From Acetobacterium woodii (GTDB lineage Bacteria; Bacillota; Clostridia; Eubacteriales; Eubacteriaceae), in NCBI GenBank assembly GCA_016213825.1, contig JACQZP010000027.1, positions 1-64,000 on the forward strand: DNA of 64,000 bases. Reading direction: 5' to 3'. The translations under genes were made by a program, and so were the position numbers. Below, in pieces: positions 1-7,472 of the stretch (its first letter is position 1; the number at the start of each line of letters is the position of its first letter). The notes beneath the pieces are model-generated. The model saw nothing but the letters and a program-made list of their open reading frames with translations, did no database searches and was not told the DNA's origin.

Positions 1-81
1 AAGCTGTTTTTTGAAATTCTTTTAAGTTAATTTCTGTTATTCAGCTGTGTGTCCGCCGCCTCTGTTCGAGACAACTTCATT

Positions 82-176
82 AGTATACGCTCTTTCAGAC
101 ATCCTGTCAACCTGTTTTTCAAAGTTTTTCAATTCTTTTTTCATTTCATTTTATACTGAGTGTTTTTCATTGACAA
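82..176 (-). promoter_or_regulatory. Tandem rRNA-type promoters reading off the left edge
   Basis: On the minus strand there is TTGACA (105-110), a 17-nt spacer and TATACT (82-87). Upstream lies a second pair, TTGTCA (171-176), 17 nt, TAAAAT (148-153). The first pair closely matches the promoter in front of the 5S gene at 2553-2581. Downstream to position 1 no good coding frame is seen, which fits a stable-RNA leader, so an rRNA operon probably begins just outside the window. The rRNA itself is not visible. The rest of 177-420 shows nothing I can name. Confidence 0.6.
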
Positions 177-420
177 ACCTGTCAAATCCAATGGGGTTTG
201 ATGTTCTCGATCCGGTTCAACCGATCAAACAATATCCAGCACTGGATGAATCCTTTATTTACGATCGGAGCGTCTATAATTAAGAAGCATCTATAGTAAT
301 AAGTAATCGGATGACGTCGCTTTATTCATCCCCGAAAAAGTTAAAACTGCTTGTTTAAAACCCTTACTTGTTCCCGGCATGGATTTAGTAAATTAGCTTC
401 TATATAATATACAAAAGCTA

Positions 421-452
421 AAAGATGATCAGGGATGTCCTAATCATCTTTT
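421..452 (-). terminator. Intrinsic terminator of the TetR gene
   Basis: AAAGATGAT (421-429) pairs with ATCATCTTT (443-451) around a 13-nt loop, 11 bp after the stop of the TetR gene. On the minus strand the stem ends in the paired A/T run and continues into an AT-rich stretch, so the U-tract is only moderate. Confidence 0.6.
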
Positions 453-462
453 TTAGTTTCTA

Positions 463-1077
463 TTAAACACAATATTTATCAACCATATTGGCAACAGCAA
501 ACTCGGTTAATTCCCAGCCTTTATCGGTGAGGGAATAGGCCCCATTAAAGATACACCAGTCGGCAATCAGTCCGCTCAACAAGGTCATGATCATTTCAGT
601 GACAATACTTACCGGGGTTTTTTCTGCCAGTTCACCTTTTTCTACTGCCGTATCTAGCATTTCTTTTAATTTTAGCCGCGAGTAGTTTGAAAAGGTATCC
701 GACTCTTTTTCATTGATATAGTCGCCGCCCACCACATATTTTGTCCGCTGTCTTGTAAACTCTAATCCGGTTTTATCGACAATTGACAAAAGCGAGTTGG
801 TAAAGACAAGCACCCGGGTGCGAATCTTCACATCCTCACATTCTTCCATGGCCTCATTAATGGATGCATTCAACATCGTTTCAATACCGGATATAATATC
901 CAGTTTCGAATTAAAGTGATGATAAAAAGCGCCTTTGGAAAGGCCGCAGGCCTTGCAGATGTCATCCACCGTCACATTTTCAAACCCCCGTTCATTGATG
1001 AGGGTCACACTGGTATTAAATATTTTCTTTTTTGTTCGCATTGCCTGTAACGTTCGTTGGTTTACGTGTTCCTGCAT
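463..1077 (-). CDS. TetR family transcriptional regulator
   Basis: 204-residue one-component repressor. The N-terminal DNA-binding domain is clear: residues 36-55 form the TetR helix-turn-helix, ending in the typical G-x-F-Y-x-H-F segment that precedes a basic turn. The C-terminal ligand-binding half (about 65-200) is not assignable to a ligand. Its promoter is overlapped by an inverted repeat at 1098-1132, so it is probably autoregulated. The next gene upstream on the same strand encodes a pirin; whether it is a target is not shown. The ribosome site before the ATG is weak (AGG at 9 nt). Confidence 0.9.
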   Translation of the reverse strand: MQEHVNQRTLQAMRTKKKIFNTSVTLINERGFENVTVDDICKACGLSKGAFYHHFNSKLDIISGIETMLNASINEAMEECEDVKIRTRVLVFTNSLLSIVDKTGLEFTRQRTKYVVGGDYINEKESDTFSNYSRLKLKEMLDTAVEKGELAEKTPVSIVTEMIMTLLSGLIADWCIFNGAYSLTDKGWELTEFAVANMVDKYCV

Positions 1078-1097
1078 GGTTTCTGCCTATCTGTTTT

Positions 1098-1137
1098 CTT
1101 TTTAATCAAGTATAGCAAGGAAGATTAAAAAGGTCAA
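1098..1137 (-). promoter_or_regulatory. TetR-gene promoter with overlapping inverted-repeat operator
   Basis: Minus-strand promoter TTGACC (1132-1137), 17-nt spacer, TATACT (1109-1114), 32 bp before the TetR start codon. A perfect 10-bp inverted repeat, CTTTTTAATC (1098-1107) and GATTAAAAAG (1123-1132), straddles the -10 box and touches the -35 box. This placement is typical of a repressor operator and suggests autoregulation. Confidence 0.65.
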
Positions 1138-1165
1138 ACTTCCAATCGGGTTGTATAATTTATAC

Positions 1166-2008
1166 CTAAACTTGAGGGCGTTCTTTGATAAAACTGCCAT
1201 CTTCCAAATCTGCAAAAGCTTGTCTTAATTCTTCTTCGGTATTCATCACAATGGGGCCGCCCCAGGCCACTGGCTCATGTAGCGGCGGTGCTGAAAACAC
1301 GGCAAACCGAAGCGGCTTTTCATCAGCCTTTAATTCAATATATTCACCCTCATTAAACAGCAGCGCCGATTTTTCTCGATATAAGGTTCCCGCCACCGAA
1401 CCTTGGCCTTCAATTAAAAACGCAAATACGGTTTCACCTTTGGTGGTTGGAATCTTAACCGATTTTCCTGGTTCAACTATTACATCTAAAATCATCGCCT
1501 GAATGTGATGAGGCTCCGCACCTTTAACACCTTCATAGGATCCCGATATGACACCGACATTAAAACCGTCCCCTTTATATAGTGGAATATTATCTTTTCT
1601 GATTTCAAAATACTTGGGCTCTGTCATTTTTTCCGACTTGGGCAGATTCAGCCATAATTGAAATCCCAACATTCTTTTTTCGGCCTGGGGCATTTCCTGA
1701 TGGAGAATGCCACTGCCCCCTGTCATCCATTGAGAACAACCCGATTCGATAACGCCTTTATTTCCTAAACTGTCCTGATGTTCAATCCGACCCTGAACCA
1801 GATAGGTGACCGTTTCAATACCCCGATGAGGATGCATGGGAAAACCCTTGATGTAATCCTGGGGATTTTCAGAGTCAAAGGAATCCAGCATCAGGAAGGG
1901 GTCAAATGCTTTCACGGTTGAATGCGATAAGACTCTCGTCAGATGAACCCCAGCGCCATCGACAGCATTAACGCCCTGAATGACTTGCACGACTTTTCTT
2001 TCTTTCAT
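1166..2008 (-). CDS. Pirin family protein
   Basis: 280 residues, normal length for a bacterial pirin (bicupin). The N-terminal cupin carries the metal ligands expected of the family: H59 and H61 in the HPHRG motif, then H103 and E105. The C-terminal pirin domain spans about 170-275. Bacterial pirins bind a single metal ion, and some (YhhW) have quercetinase activity; the substrate here is unknown. The start has a good ribosome site (AAGG, 7 nt). It lies upstream of the TetR gene on the same strand, but that gene has its own promoter in the gap. Confidence 0.9.
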   Translation of the reverse strand: MKERKVVQVIQGVNAVDGAGVHLTRVLSHSTVKAFDPFLMLDSFDSENPQDYIKGFPMHPHRGIETVTYLVQGRIEHQDSLGNKGVIESGCSQWMTGGSGILHQEMPQAEKRMLGFQLWLNLPKSEKMTEPKYFEIRKDNIPLYKGDGFNVGVISGSYEGVKGAEPHHIQAMILDVIVEPGKSVKIPTTKGETVFAFLIEGQGSVAGTLYREKSALLFNEGEYIELKADEKPLRFAVFSAPPLHEPVAWGGPIVMNTEEELRQAFADLEDGSFIKERPQV

Positions 2009-2128
2009 TGGAATACCTTCTTTCTTGATCCTTATTAATCTTTTATTTAAAATTATACCGCATAAAGCTGCAAATAAACACTTTAATACCTTTGTATTTT
2101 GCAGCTTCTTTTCTAATGATCATAGTTT

Positions 2129-2285
2129 CTGCTGTTTTGCTGCGCTAACGCAAAATCACTGCCGATTACTCACTCATACGGCACTTCGCCTCCGCTTCGC
2201 TGCGCTTCAGTCACTGCCAGCTACTCGCTCATGCGGCACTTCGTCTCCGCTGCGCTACGACTCAGTCGCGTCAGTCGCCAGATGG
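2129..2285. repeat. GC-rich degenerate tandem repeat beside the 5S gene
   Basis: Two imperfect units (about 2164-2219 and 2219-2280) share TACTC-CTCAT-CGGCACTTCG-CTCCGC, in an otherwise AT-rich gap between pirin and 5S. Base composition differs sharply from the neighbourhood. Reading frames through it look like chance. Function unknown; it could be a remnant of a larger rRNA-linked spacer. Confidence 0.55.
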
Positions 2286-2294
2286 CTCCTTCCT

Positions 2295-2358
2295 AAAAAA
2301 ATAAAGAAGATATAAAAATCCAAGTAAACTTGATTTTTTATATCTTCTTTATTTTTTT
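2295..2358. terminator. Long bidirectional terminator after 5S rRNA
   Basis: An almost perfect inverted repeat: an A-rich arm at 2295-2320 pairs with 2333-2358, ending in seven T residues, with a loop centred on 2326. In the minus direction it lies 37 bp beyond the 3' end of the 5S gene, so it should end that transcript. The A/T symmetry lets it work both ways. Confidence 0.75.
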
Positions 2359-2395
2359 GCCGCATGGCTCGTTGTTTCGCGCAAAAAATATAAAA

Positions 2396-2513
2396 GTCCC
2401 GCAACGTCCTATCCTCCCAGGCAGTTACCCACCAAGTACTTTCGGCGCTGGAAGACTTTACTTCTGTGTTCGGTATGGGAACAGGTGTGGCCCTTCCGCC
2501 ATCGTCGCGAGAC
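2396..2513 (-). rRNA. rrf: 5S ribosomal RNA, solitary copy
   Basis: About 118 nt. The minus strand shows the hallmark 5S segments: the CCATACCGAACACAGAAG loop region, the AGCGCCGA-AGTACTTGG arm and CTGCCTGGGAG-TAGGACG near the 3' end. The ends were set by helix I, where 10 nt at 2504-2513 pair with 10 nt at 2396-2405. No 16S, 23S or tRNA adjoins it: a protein gene begins 95 bp upstream on the same strand. It has its own promoter and terminator, so it is an independent 5S transcription unit. Confidence 0.93.
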
Positions 2514-2552
2514 TAATTTAGCTATTCAGTTATTGTTTATTTCAACTTCTCT

Positions 2553-2581
2553 AGTATACTTCATCCAAACTACTTTGTCAA
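2553..2581 (-). promoter_or_regulatory. Promoter of the solitary 5S gene
   Basis: Minus strand TTGACA (2576-2581), exactly 17 nt, TATACT (2553-2558), then about 40 nt to the mature 5S 5' end. Same -35, -10 and spacing as the putative rRNA promoter at 82-110. Confidence 0.75.
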
Positions 2582-2607
2582 ACATTTTTAAAATATATAT
2601 TCTGTTT

Positions 2608-3408
2608 TTATTCTGTCATCAATTTTTCAATCAGTCCCTGAGCTTTCAACAGACTCTTTTCCACCTCAAAAGAGCTCTCAGCCCGGAAAATACAATGGGC
2701 TAATCCTAATTCGCTTTGGTATTCAACTACCAGTTTATTCATCTTTACTTTTTCCTGATCGGTTACGCTCTTATTGAGCTCGTTTTTAAAACATGCGGCC
2801 TGCCAAACTGGATTTCCCATGATATCACGATCTGAAGCAATGGTGATGGCTTGAATTTCCATAAAGGGAATGGTAAATTTAGGGCCTAACACTGCAAAAT
2901 CAATTCCGGCGGCATGAATTTCCAAAGTTCCTTTGATGGATTTCTCAAATTCTCTGTATCCACCCAGATAGCTGGCCATCATCGACATTTCGAGATCTGA
3001 TTTTATTTTAGCAAATGAGAAAAACTTCTTTTTTACTTTAGGTGAACATGAGTCAGCTTCCTTCGGTTGAACTTGGTTTTGAACCGCAGTTTTTTCGTCA
3101 CTCAGATAACCAAACATCACACTGATGTTCTTCTTATTCATACCCCGATCATTGATCTGGACGTTTGAAATCAGTTCAGACCGAACACTGACTTCGGTTT
3201 TGTTATCGTCTGCCTCTTTGAGTGAAATGGCAATCCGCTGACCATTGGCTGAGAAGACAATTTTTGAATGCAATACAATCAGACTTTCGTTAGCTTCGTT
3301 CCGTTTATTTTTTAGTTCATATTTGGTCTGATCAAAAGCCAGCACGCGTTCTTCGCACAAGCTTCTGGGTAGATCGATCGATCGGGTTTCTTCACTGTAT
3401 TTTCCCAT
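2608..3408 (-). CDS. Unknown two-part protein, PH-like C-terminus possible
   Basis: 266 residues, not recognised. No signal peptide or membrane segment. Residues about 10-95 alternate short beta-type stretches; a Lys-rich linker (about 115-130) follows; the C-terminal part (about 155-265) begins with a segment predicted to be beta-rich and ends in a helix, an order reminiscent of PH/GRAM-like domains. That resemblance is only by eye. The ribosome site GGGAG lies 9 nt before the ATG. The gene stands alone, convergent with nothing, and its stop lies 27 bp before the 5S promoter. Confidence 0.75.
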   Translation of the reverse strand: MGKYSEETRSIDLPRSLCEERVLAFDQTKYELKNKRNEANESLIVLHSKIVFSANGQRIAISLKEADDNKTEVSVRSELISNVQINDRGMNKKNISVMFGYLSDEKTAVQNQVQPKEADSCSPKVKKKFFSFAKIKSDLEMSMMASYLGGYREFEKSIKGTLEIHAAGIDFAVLGPKFTIPFMEIQAITIASDRDIMGNPVWQAACFKNELNKSVTDQEKVKMNKLVVEYQSELGLAHCIFRAESSFEVEKSLLKAQGLIEKLMTE

Positions 3409-3471
3409 TGAGACTTTCTCCCATCATCACTATGTCCTTACTTAATAAGCATTGGTCAGTTTTGTATTTTA

Positions 3472-4188
3472 TCAGCTTAATATTTTTGCTAAAAGCTTGA
3501 TCAGTTTTTCTTCACAGATTTCAATGGTAAACGGATCATTTTTTAAAAAATCAAAATAAGTTTTAGATCGAGCCACGGTAATCACCCGGGCCTGTTTAAC
3601 CAAATCTGAAAAAATCGTGTTCTGATTTAAATCCAGATCAATGTTTTCCCGTCTGAGAAAATAGTCCAAATCAATGTCCAGAATCAGCTCCTGAGAACTG
3701 ATCGTTGCTAGTGGTAGCCCGATATTTTTAAACATGGTATCCGCCAGGCTGCCAAACTGGTTTTTCGGAACCAGATAATGGTTACCGGTTAAGTATGCAT
3801 GTTTTTCCATGCAGTTAATCATGTGGTAGTCGCTTAAATAGCCCAGTTCCATGGCGGTATTGATGTGCTCATCATTACGCATCTGTCCCATCACCAGCTC
3901 GATACTGTCCAACTGATCGGAATTGATGGATGACAGCATTTTGTTTTGAAATTTTGCAACCAACTGGTCTTCCCGATCAGGATCGATGGCCATGGCTTTT
4001 TGATAGGCATACAGCCAGAATGGCGGATTGGTATCTGGATGATAATCAATACTCAACAGCACCATTGGTTTTTTGTGAAGCTGAAACAATTTCCCCCATA
4101 TTAAGAGCACATATTGATGGTCATCCACGACCCAGATGTCTTTCCCGTTAATATGCTCATGTCGGGGCGTCAAATTATTGTCACTCAT
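3472..4188 (-). CDS. UPF0489 family protein, arginase-fold (peptide-arginase-like)
   Basis: 238 residues. UPF0489 proteins have an arginase/deacetylase fold, and characterised members (OspR-type) hydrolyse arginine residues in ribosomal peptides to ornithine. Both arginase metal motifs are visible: D48-x-H50-x-D52 near the start and D171-x-D173-x-D175 in the second half. The gene follows the radical SAM gene by 26 bp on the same strand, so they are probably co-transcribed. No precursor peptide was found nearby, so the substrate is open; it could instead act on a free guanidino compound. The ribosome site is weak (GGGCTGG region). Confidence 0.82.
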   Translation of the reverse strand: MSDNNLTPRHEHINGKDIWVVDDHQYVLLIWGKLFQLHKKPMVLLSIDYHPDTNPPFWLYAYQKAMAIDPDREDQLVAKFQNKMLSSINSDQLDSIELVMGQMRNDEHINTAMELGYLSDYHMINCMEKHAYLTGNHYLVPKNQFGSLADTMFKNIGLPLATISSQELILDIDLDYFLRRENIDLDLNQNTIFSDLVKQARVITVARSKTYFDFLKNDPFTIEICEEKLIKLLAKILS

Positions 4189-4214
4189 GGCCAGCCCGTT
4201 CCCAGTGGTGCTTT

Positions 4215-4808
4215 TTAATCAATATACGAACGAATTCGTAATTCCGCGCCCACTGACTCACTGATTTTTCGGCAGGCTTCCTGATCTTCGATGGGCAGGA
4301 TATCGACAATCGTCAAGACAACCTTTGTGTATCTGCCGGCAAGTCGGGCGAATTCCAACAGTTGATCATAGGCATCTTCAAAAACCGGGCGACATAATTC
4401 GTTATATTCTTTTTCGTTTTTAGCATTTAAACTAATCGATACCACATCAATGGCATCTTTTAAAAGCGGGGTCATATCCCGCTTATAAATCAGGTTTCCA
4501 TGGCCGTTGGTATTAATCCGGGTCGGAATGGGATGGATTTTTTTCACTTCTTTGGCAATCGCACAGATTTCGTCCAAACGATAGGTTGGTTCACCATAGC
4601 CGCAAAAAACCAGCTCATCATATTGATCCAGATCCCGTTTTAAGATATCCTCCAGTATTTCTTCCTGGGTTGGCTCTTTTTCCAGCCACAGGTCGTCTAC
4701 TCCATTTATGGTCGGTTCATCTTTTCTTACGCAAAACGTACAGGCGTTGCTACATCGATTCGTTATGTTCACATATAAAGATTTCCCTAATTCATAGGTA
4801 ATCGTCAT
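4215..4808 (-). CDS. Radical SAM protein (TatD-linked type)
   Basis: 197 residues with the 4Fe-4S radical SAM motif C19-x3-C23-x2-C26, followed by the family's GGE-like motif (GYGEPT, about 65-70). It resembles the short radical SAM proteins often found next to TatD nucleases, here without TatD. The ATG at 4808 is preferred over an upstream one at 4907 because GGAGG lies 8 nt before it and the upstream extension has no family-like sequence. First gene of a pair with the UPF0489 gene. The reaction is unknown; a peptide-modifying role is inference from the partner. Confidence 0.85.
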   Translation of the reverse strand: MTITYELGKSLYVNITNRCSNACTFCVRKDEPTINGVDDLWLEKEPTQEEILEDILKRDLDQYDELVFCGYGEPTYRLDEICAIAKEVKKIHPIPTRINTNGHGNLIYKRDMTPLLKDAIDVVSISLNAKNEKEYNELCRPVFEDAYDQLLEFARLAGRYTKVVLTIVDILPIEDQEACRKISESVGAELRIRSYID

Positions 4809-5110
4809 TTTATTTTCCTCCAAGGATTGGTTTGTTATATTTTTTTTATCGATTGTTTTTTCAAAAATATTAATTTGTCCTCTGCTTGCCGAAGAAATTC
4901 CGGCCAATCGCTGACCAAACCAATCGTGAAATCAGTTTATTGCTTCCAAGCAAATCACATAAAAAGTTATCAACATTTTACCATATTTAATCATTATGTC
5001 ACGTAAATTCATGATTTTGTACAAACATCGCCAATTATTCCTCTTATCATTTGGAATTATTTAAGATTTCTGCTTAACACACCTGTCAAAATCTGCCATT
5101 CTTTGTGATA
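4809..5110. other. Intergenic region upstream of the radical SAM gene
   Basis: About 300 bp with no convincing gene. On the minus strand it holds TTGACA at 5084-5089, but no good -10 box at 16-18 nt. I looked for a small precursor-peptide gene with a ribosome site and saw none. Confidence 0.4.
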
Positions 5111-5111
5111 T

Positions 5112-5156
5112 AAAAAAGCACATCTTCCAATCGTCTTTATTGGCAAATGCGCTTTT
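5112..5156 (-). terminator. Terminator of the small zinc-ribbon gene
   Basis: Interrupted stem with paired segments AAAAGC, CAT and CCAAT against ATTGG, ATG and GCTTTT, followed on the minus strand by a T-run. It lies 27 bp after the stop at 5183. Confidence 0.6.
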
Positions 5157-5182
5157 CTATCTTTTTTATTCGCTTATTTTCT

Positions 5183-5383
5183 TTAAAATACCGGACCGAC
5201 AAGTTTCAAGTCACAGCCTTCACATTCCCAGGCAAGCCCGACCCCGTTCATTTTTCCACCACATTGGGGGCAAATTCCGATTCCGCCTTTGGGATACACA
5301 TATTCAGTCAGTTCCATTTCAAGTATTTCGACGACGTCTGCTTCGGGTTGTTTTTTAAATTTTTCAATGGTTTTTCGTGACAT
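5183..5383 (-). CDS. Small zinc-ribbon protein
   Basis: 66 residues. The C-terminal half has two CxxC knuckles, C38-P-Q-C41 and C53-x2-C56, typical of a rubredoxin-like or zinc-ribbon fold; the N-terminal half is charged and probably helical. AGGAG lies 9 nt before the ATG. It is monocistronic with a terminator behind it. No function can be assigned. Confidence 0.75.
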   Translation of the reverse strand: MSRKTIEKFKKQPEADVVEILEMELTEYVYPKGGIGICPQCGGKMNGVGLAWECEGCDLKLVGPVF

Positions 5384-5489
5384 TTGGCATTTCTCCTTTG
5401 TATTCGATTAATAATCCTCATTCCATTATAGACCATAGCTTATGAGCATACAAATCATTTATAGGAAAAAATAACGCCCACTTTGGGGA

Positions 5490-5861
5490 TTAATCCTGCT
5501 TATTTGTCAATAATGCCGCTTTCCATTGCTCTTCTTTGAAGCCGATGAGGACGGTATCTTCCAAAATAACCAGTGGTCGTTTCACCAGCATCCCATTGGT
5601 GGCCAAGATCTCTGCCATTTCCGCTGGGGACATTGTTTTAACCTTATCTTTTAATGCCATTTCCCGATAAACTAGGCCACTGGTATTAAAAAACTTTTTC
5701 GGATCGCCCTGGCTTTGCTCCATCCATTTGAGCAACTCGGTTTTTTGAGGATGATCCTCGACAATATGCCGTTCTTCCACAACGATCTGATTTTCTGCCA
5801 GAAACTTTTTCGCTTTCTGACAGGTTGAACATTTTGGGTAGCATAAAAACAATGGTTTCAT
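5490..5861 (-). CDS. ArsC/Spx family protein (YffB-like)
   Basis: 123 residues, thioredoxin-fold member of the arsenate reductase/Spx family. The active-site-like C10-S-T-C13 sits in the family position, and the downstream R-P (in KRPLVIL, about residues 94-100) matches the conserved cis-Pro/Arg segment. Two cysteines in a CxxC arrangement point to an Spx-like or thiol-reductase role rather than classical ArsC. It follows the propeller gene by 15 bp, so they may share a transcript. Confidence 0.85.
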   Translation of the reverse strand: MKPLFLCYPKCSTCQKAKKFLAENQIVVEERHIVEDHPQKTELLKWMEQSQGDPKKFFNTSGLVYREMALKDKVKTMSPAEMAEILATNGMLVKRPLVILEDTVLIGFKEEQWKAALLTNKQD

Positions 5862-5876
5862 GGTTCACCTCATTTT

Positions 5877-7361
5877 TTATTTAAATTTCTGAACCCGATC
5901 ATTGGCAACGCCCTGGGGAAGCGTAACTTCCAAAAGCTTTTTGCCCGTGTTAAAATCAATTTCCGAAATTGCCACCGTACCATCCTTGGTTAGACCCCAC
6001 CCAATGGTGTAAACTTCGATGTTATCACCAATTTTCTGAGCACTGCCATAGGCCAACGACGTTTTTCCGGGAACCTTGTATTCCTGATAACCCAGAATTT
6101 TCTTATTGACTTCATCGAGTTTTATTTTCAGAATTCGCGTTTGACCAGTACTGATGGCATTGTCAAAGACGGTTAATTCACCTTCGGCAGTAATAGCCAA
6201 GTCAGTTTGTCCCGATGTCTTCTGTTCCGGGGACATGCCAAATTCATCGCCATTTCCGGATAACTTCCAGATAACAGCCTTGGTTTCCCGATTGATTTTC
6301 ATGATGGTATTCATGTTTCCAAAGGAGACAATCAGATTATTATCAGTCGGATCAATGATCATGCGGTTAAATCCGGCATAATCCGGACTTTGGCTGGTGG
6401 TATTGCTGTAATCATGATCGGTGACGCTTAATCCATAAAATTCCGGATGTGTATCGGTGGTGAATTCAAAGACCACCTGGTCATCTTTTACTTCCTGGAT
6501 CAGGGTTCTGACTACCTTTGATCCCATGGTGTTTGGTCCTAAACCTTCGGGTACATTATGAACCAGGACCAGTTGGGAGGCTTCCACAATATAATGGTTA
6601 TCATCAATTAAAATAAAGTCTCGACCATCAACCGGATCGCCCTCGTTTGCCAGTTCACTATCAGCCAGCGTAATGGTTTTTAATTCTTTGTAATTTTCAT
6701 CGAGAATCACCCGTTCGCCAACAGCATAGCCAATGCCATTGCTGTCGCCGTTGACCCGTTGATAGCTATACCGTACATCGCCATTTTCAAGCACATGCTT
6801 TTTAAAATCCCGATAGGATTCACCATTGGCTTCTTCTGGGGATTTGGCAATATAGAAAACCACTTCACCCTTATTATTCAATTCATACAAAGCGGCTCCG
6901 CCGGTAGCAACCGCCATAAAATAATTGCCTTCGTAACTGCTTTCTCCGGCTGGAATGATTTCAGGAAGTTGGGAAGACAGGGTTCTCAAATAAATCACCC
7001 GCTCGTCTTTTTCGTTGCCCACCTGAATCTTAATCATTTCGTTTGAGGAAAGTTTTTCCAGTTTTAAATCCATGGTCGTGCCAGCGCCAATTCCTTTACC
7101 GTTTATTTTAACGGTGGCGCCTACCTCATTAATCAATTTGATTCTGTTTTCTTTCACACTACTTAAGCTTACCGCATCGTAAACCGCATCGTTTTCTGAA
7201 AGGGGTAACTCTACATTAAAACCGTTGATTTCCAGACTTAGCGTTTTATCTGACATCAACGTATTATCGCGTCCTGAGTAAGCCAGTGTACAACTGACTA
7301 AAATGATCAACAGCACTGCCGCACTGATTGATACAATAAGAAATTTTCTTGAACTATCCAT
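5877..7361 (-). CDS. Arylsulfotransferase-like (ASST family) membrane-anchored protein
   Basis: 494 residues. An N-terminal hydrophobic segment (about 7-27) ends in L-V-S-C, a possible lipobox, so it is likely secreted and anchored. A small N-terminal beta domain (about 40-130) precedes an ASST-type propeller (about 140-490). The stretch reading D-N-N-L-I-V-S-F-G-N-M-N, followed by a conserved-looking segment ending in I-W-K-L-S-G, is characteristic of the family. In true arylsulfate sulfotransferases a catalytic His precedes this by about a dozen residues (H-x-N-S); here the matching segment reads Y-A-G-F-N-R, so the His appears lost. It may be a binding or structural homologue. Confidence 0.75.
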   Translation of the reverse strand: MDSSRKFLIVSISAAVLLIILVSCTLAYSGRDNTLMSDKTLSLEINGFNVELPLSENDAVYDAVSLSSVKENRIKLINEVGATVKINGKGIGAGTTMDLKLEKLSSNEMIKIQVGNEKDERVIYLRTLSSQLPEIIPAGESSYEGNYFMAVATGGAALYELNNKGEVVFYIAKSPEEANGESYRDFKKHVLENGDVRYSYQRVNGDSNGIGYAVGERVILDENYKELKTITLADSELANEGDPVDGRDFILIDDNHYIVEASQLVLVHNVPEGLGPNTMGSKVVRTLIQEVKDDQVVFEFTTDTHPEFYGLSVTDHDYSNTTSQSPDYAGFNRMIIDPTDNNLIVSFGNMNTIMKINRETKAVIWKLSGNGDEFGMSPEQKTSGQTDLAITAEGELTVFDNAISTGQTRILKIKLDEVNKKILGYQEYKVPGKTSLAYGSAQKIGDNIEVYTIGWGLTKDGTVAISEIDFNTGKKLLEVTLPQGVANDRVQKFK

Positions 7362-7472
7362 TAATTAGTCTCCTTCTGCTCCACTATCATACAAGCTTCT
7401 TAAACATTTGGCAATGATTTTACCGACGTTTTAAGCAATACTAAATGATTTTAACCCAGCTTCTTTAAAATT

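Noticed and set aside
47-283. 78-codon plus-strand frame at the left edge
   Set aside because: It runs antisense through two strong rRNA-type promoters, has no ribosome site and shows no protein-like composition.
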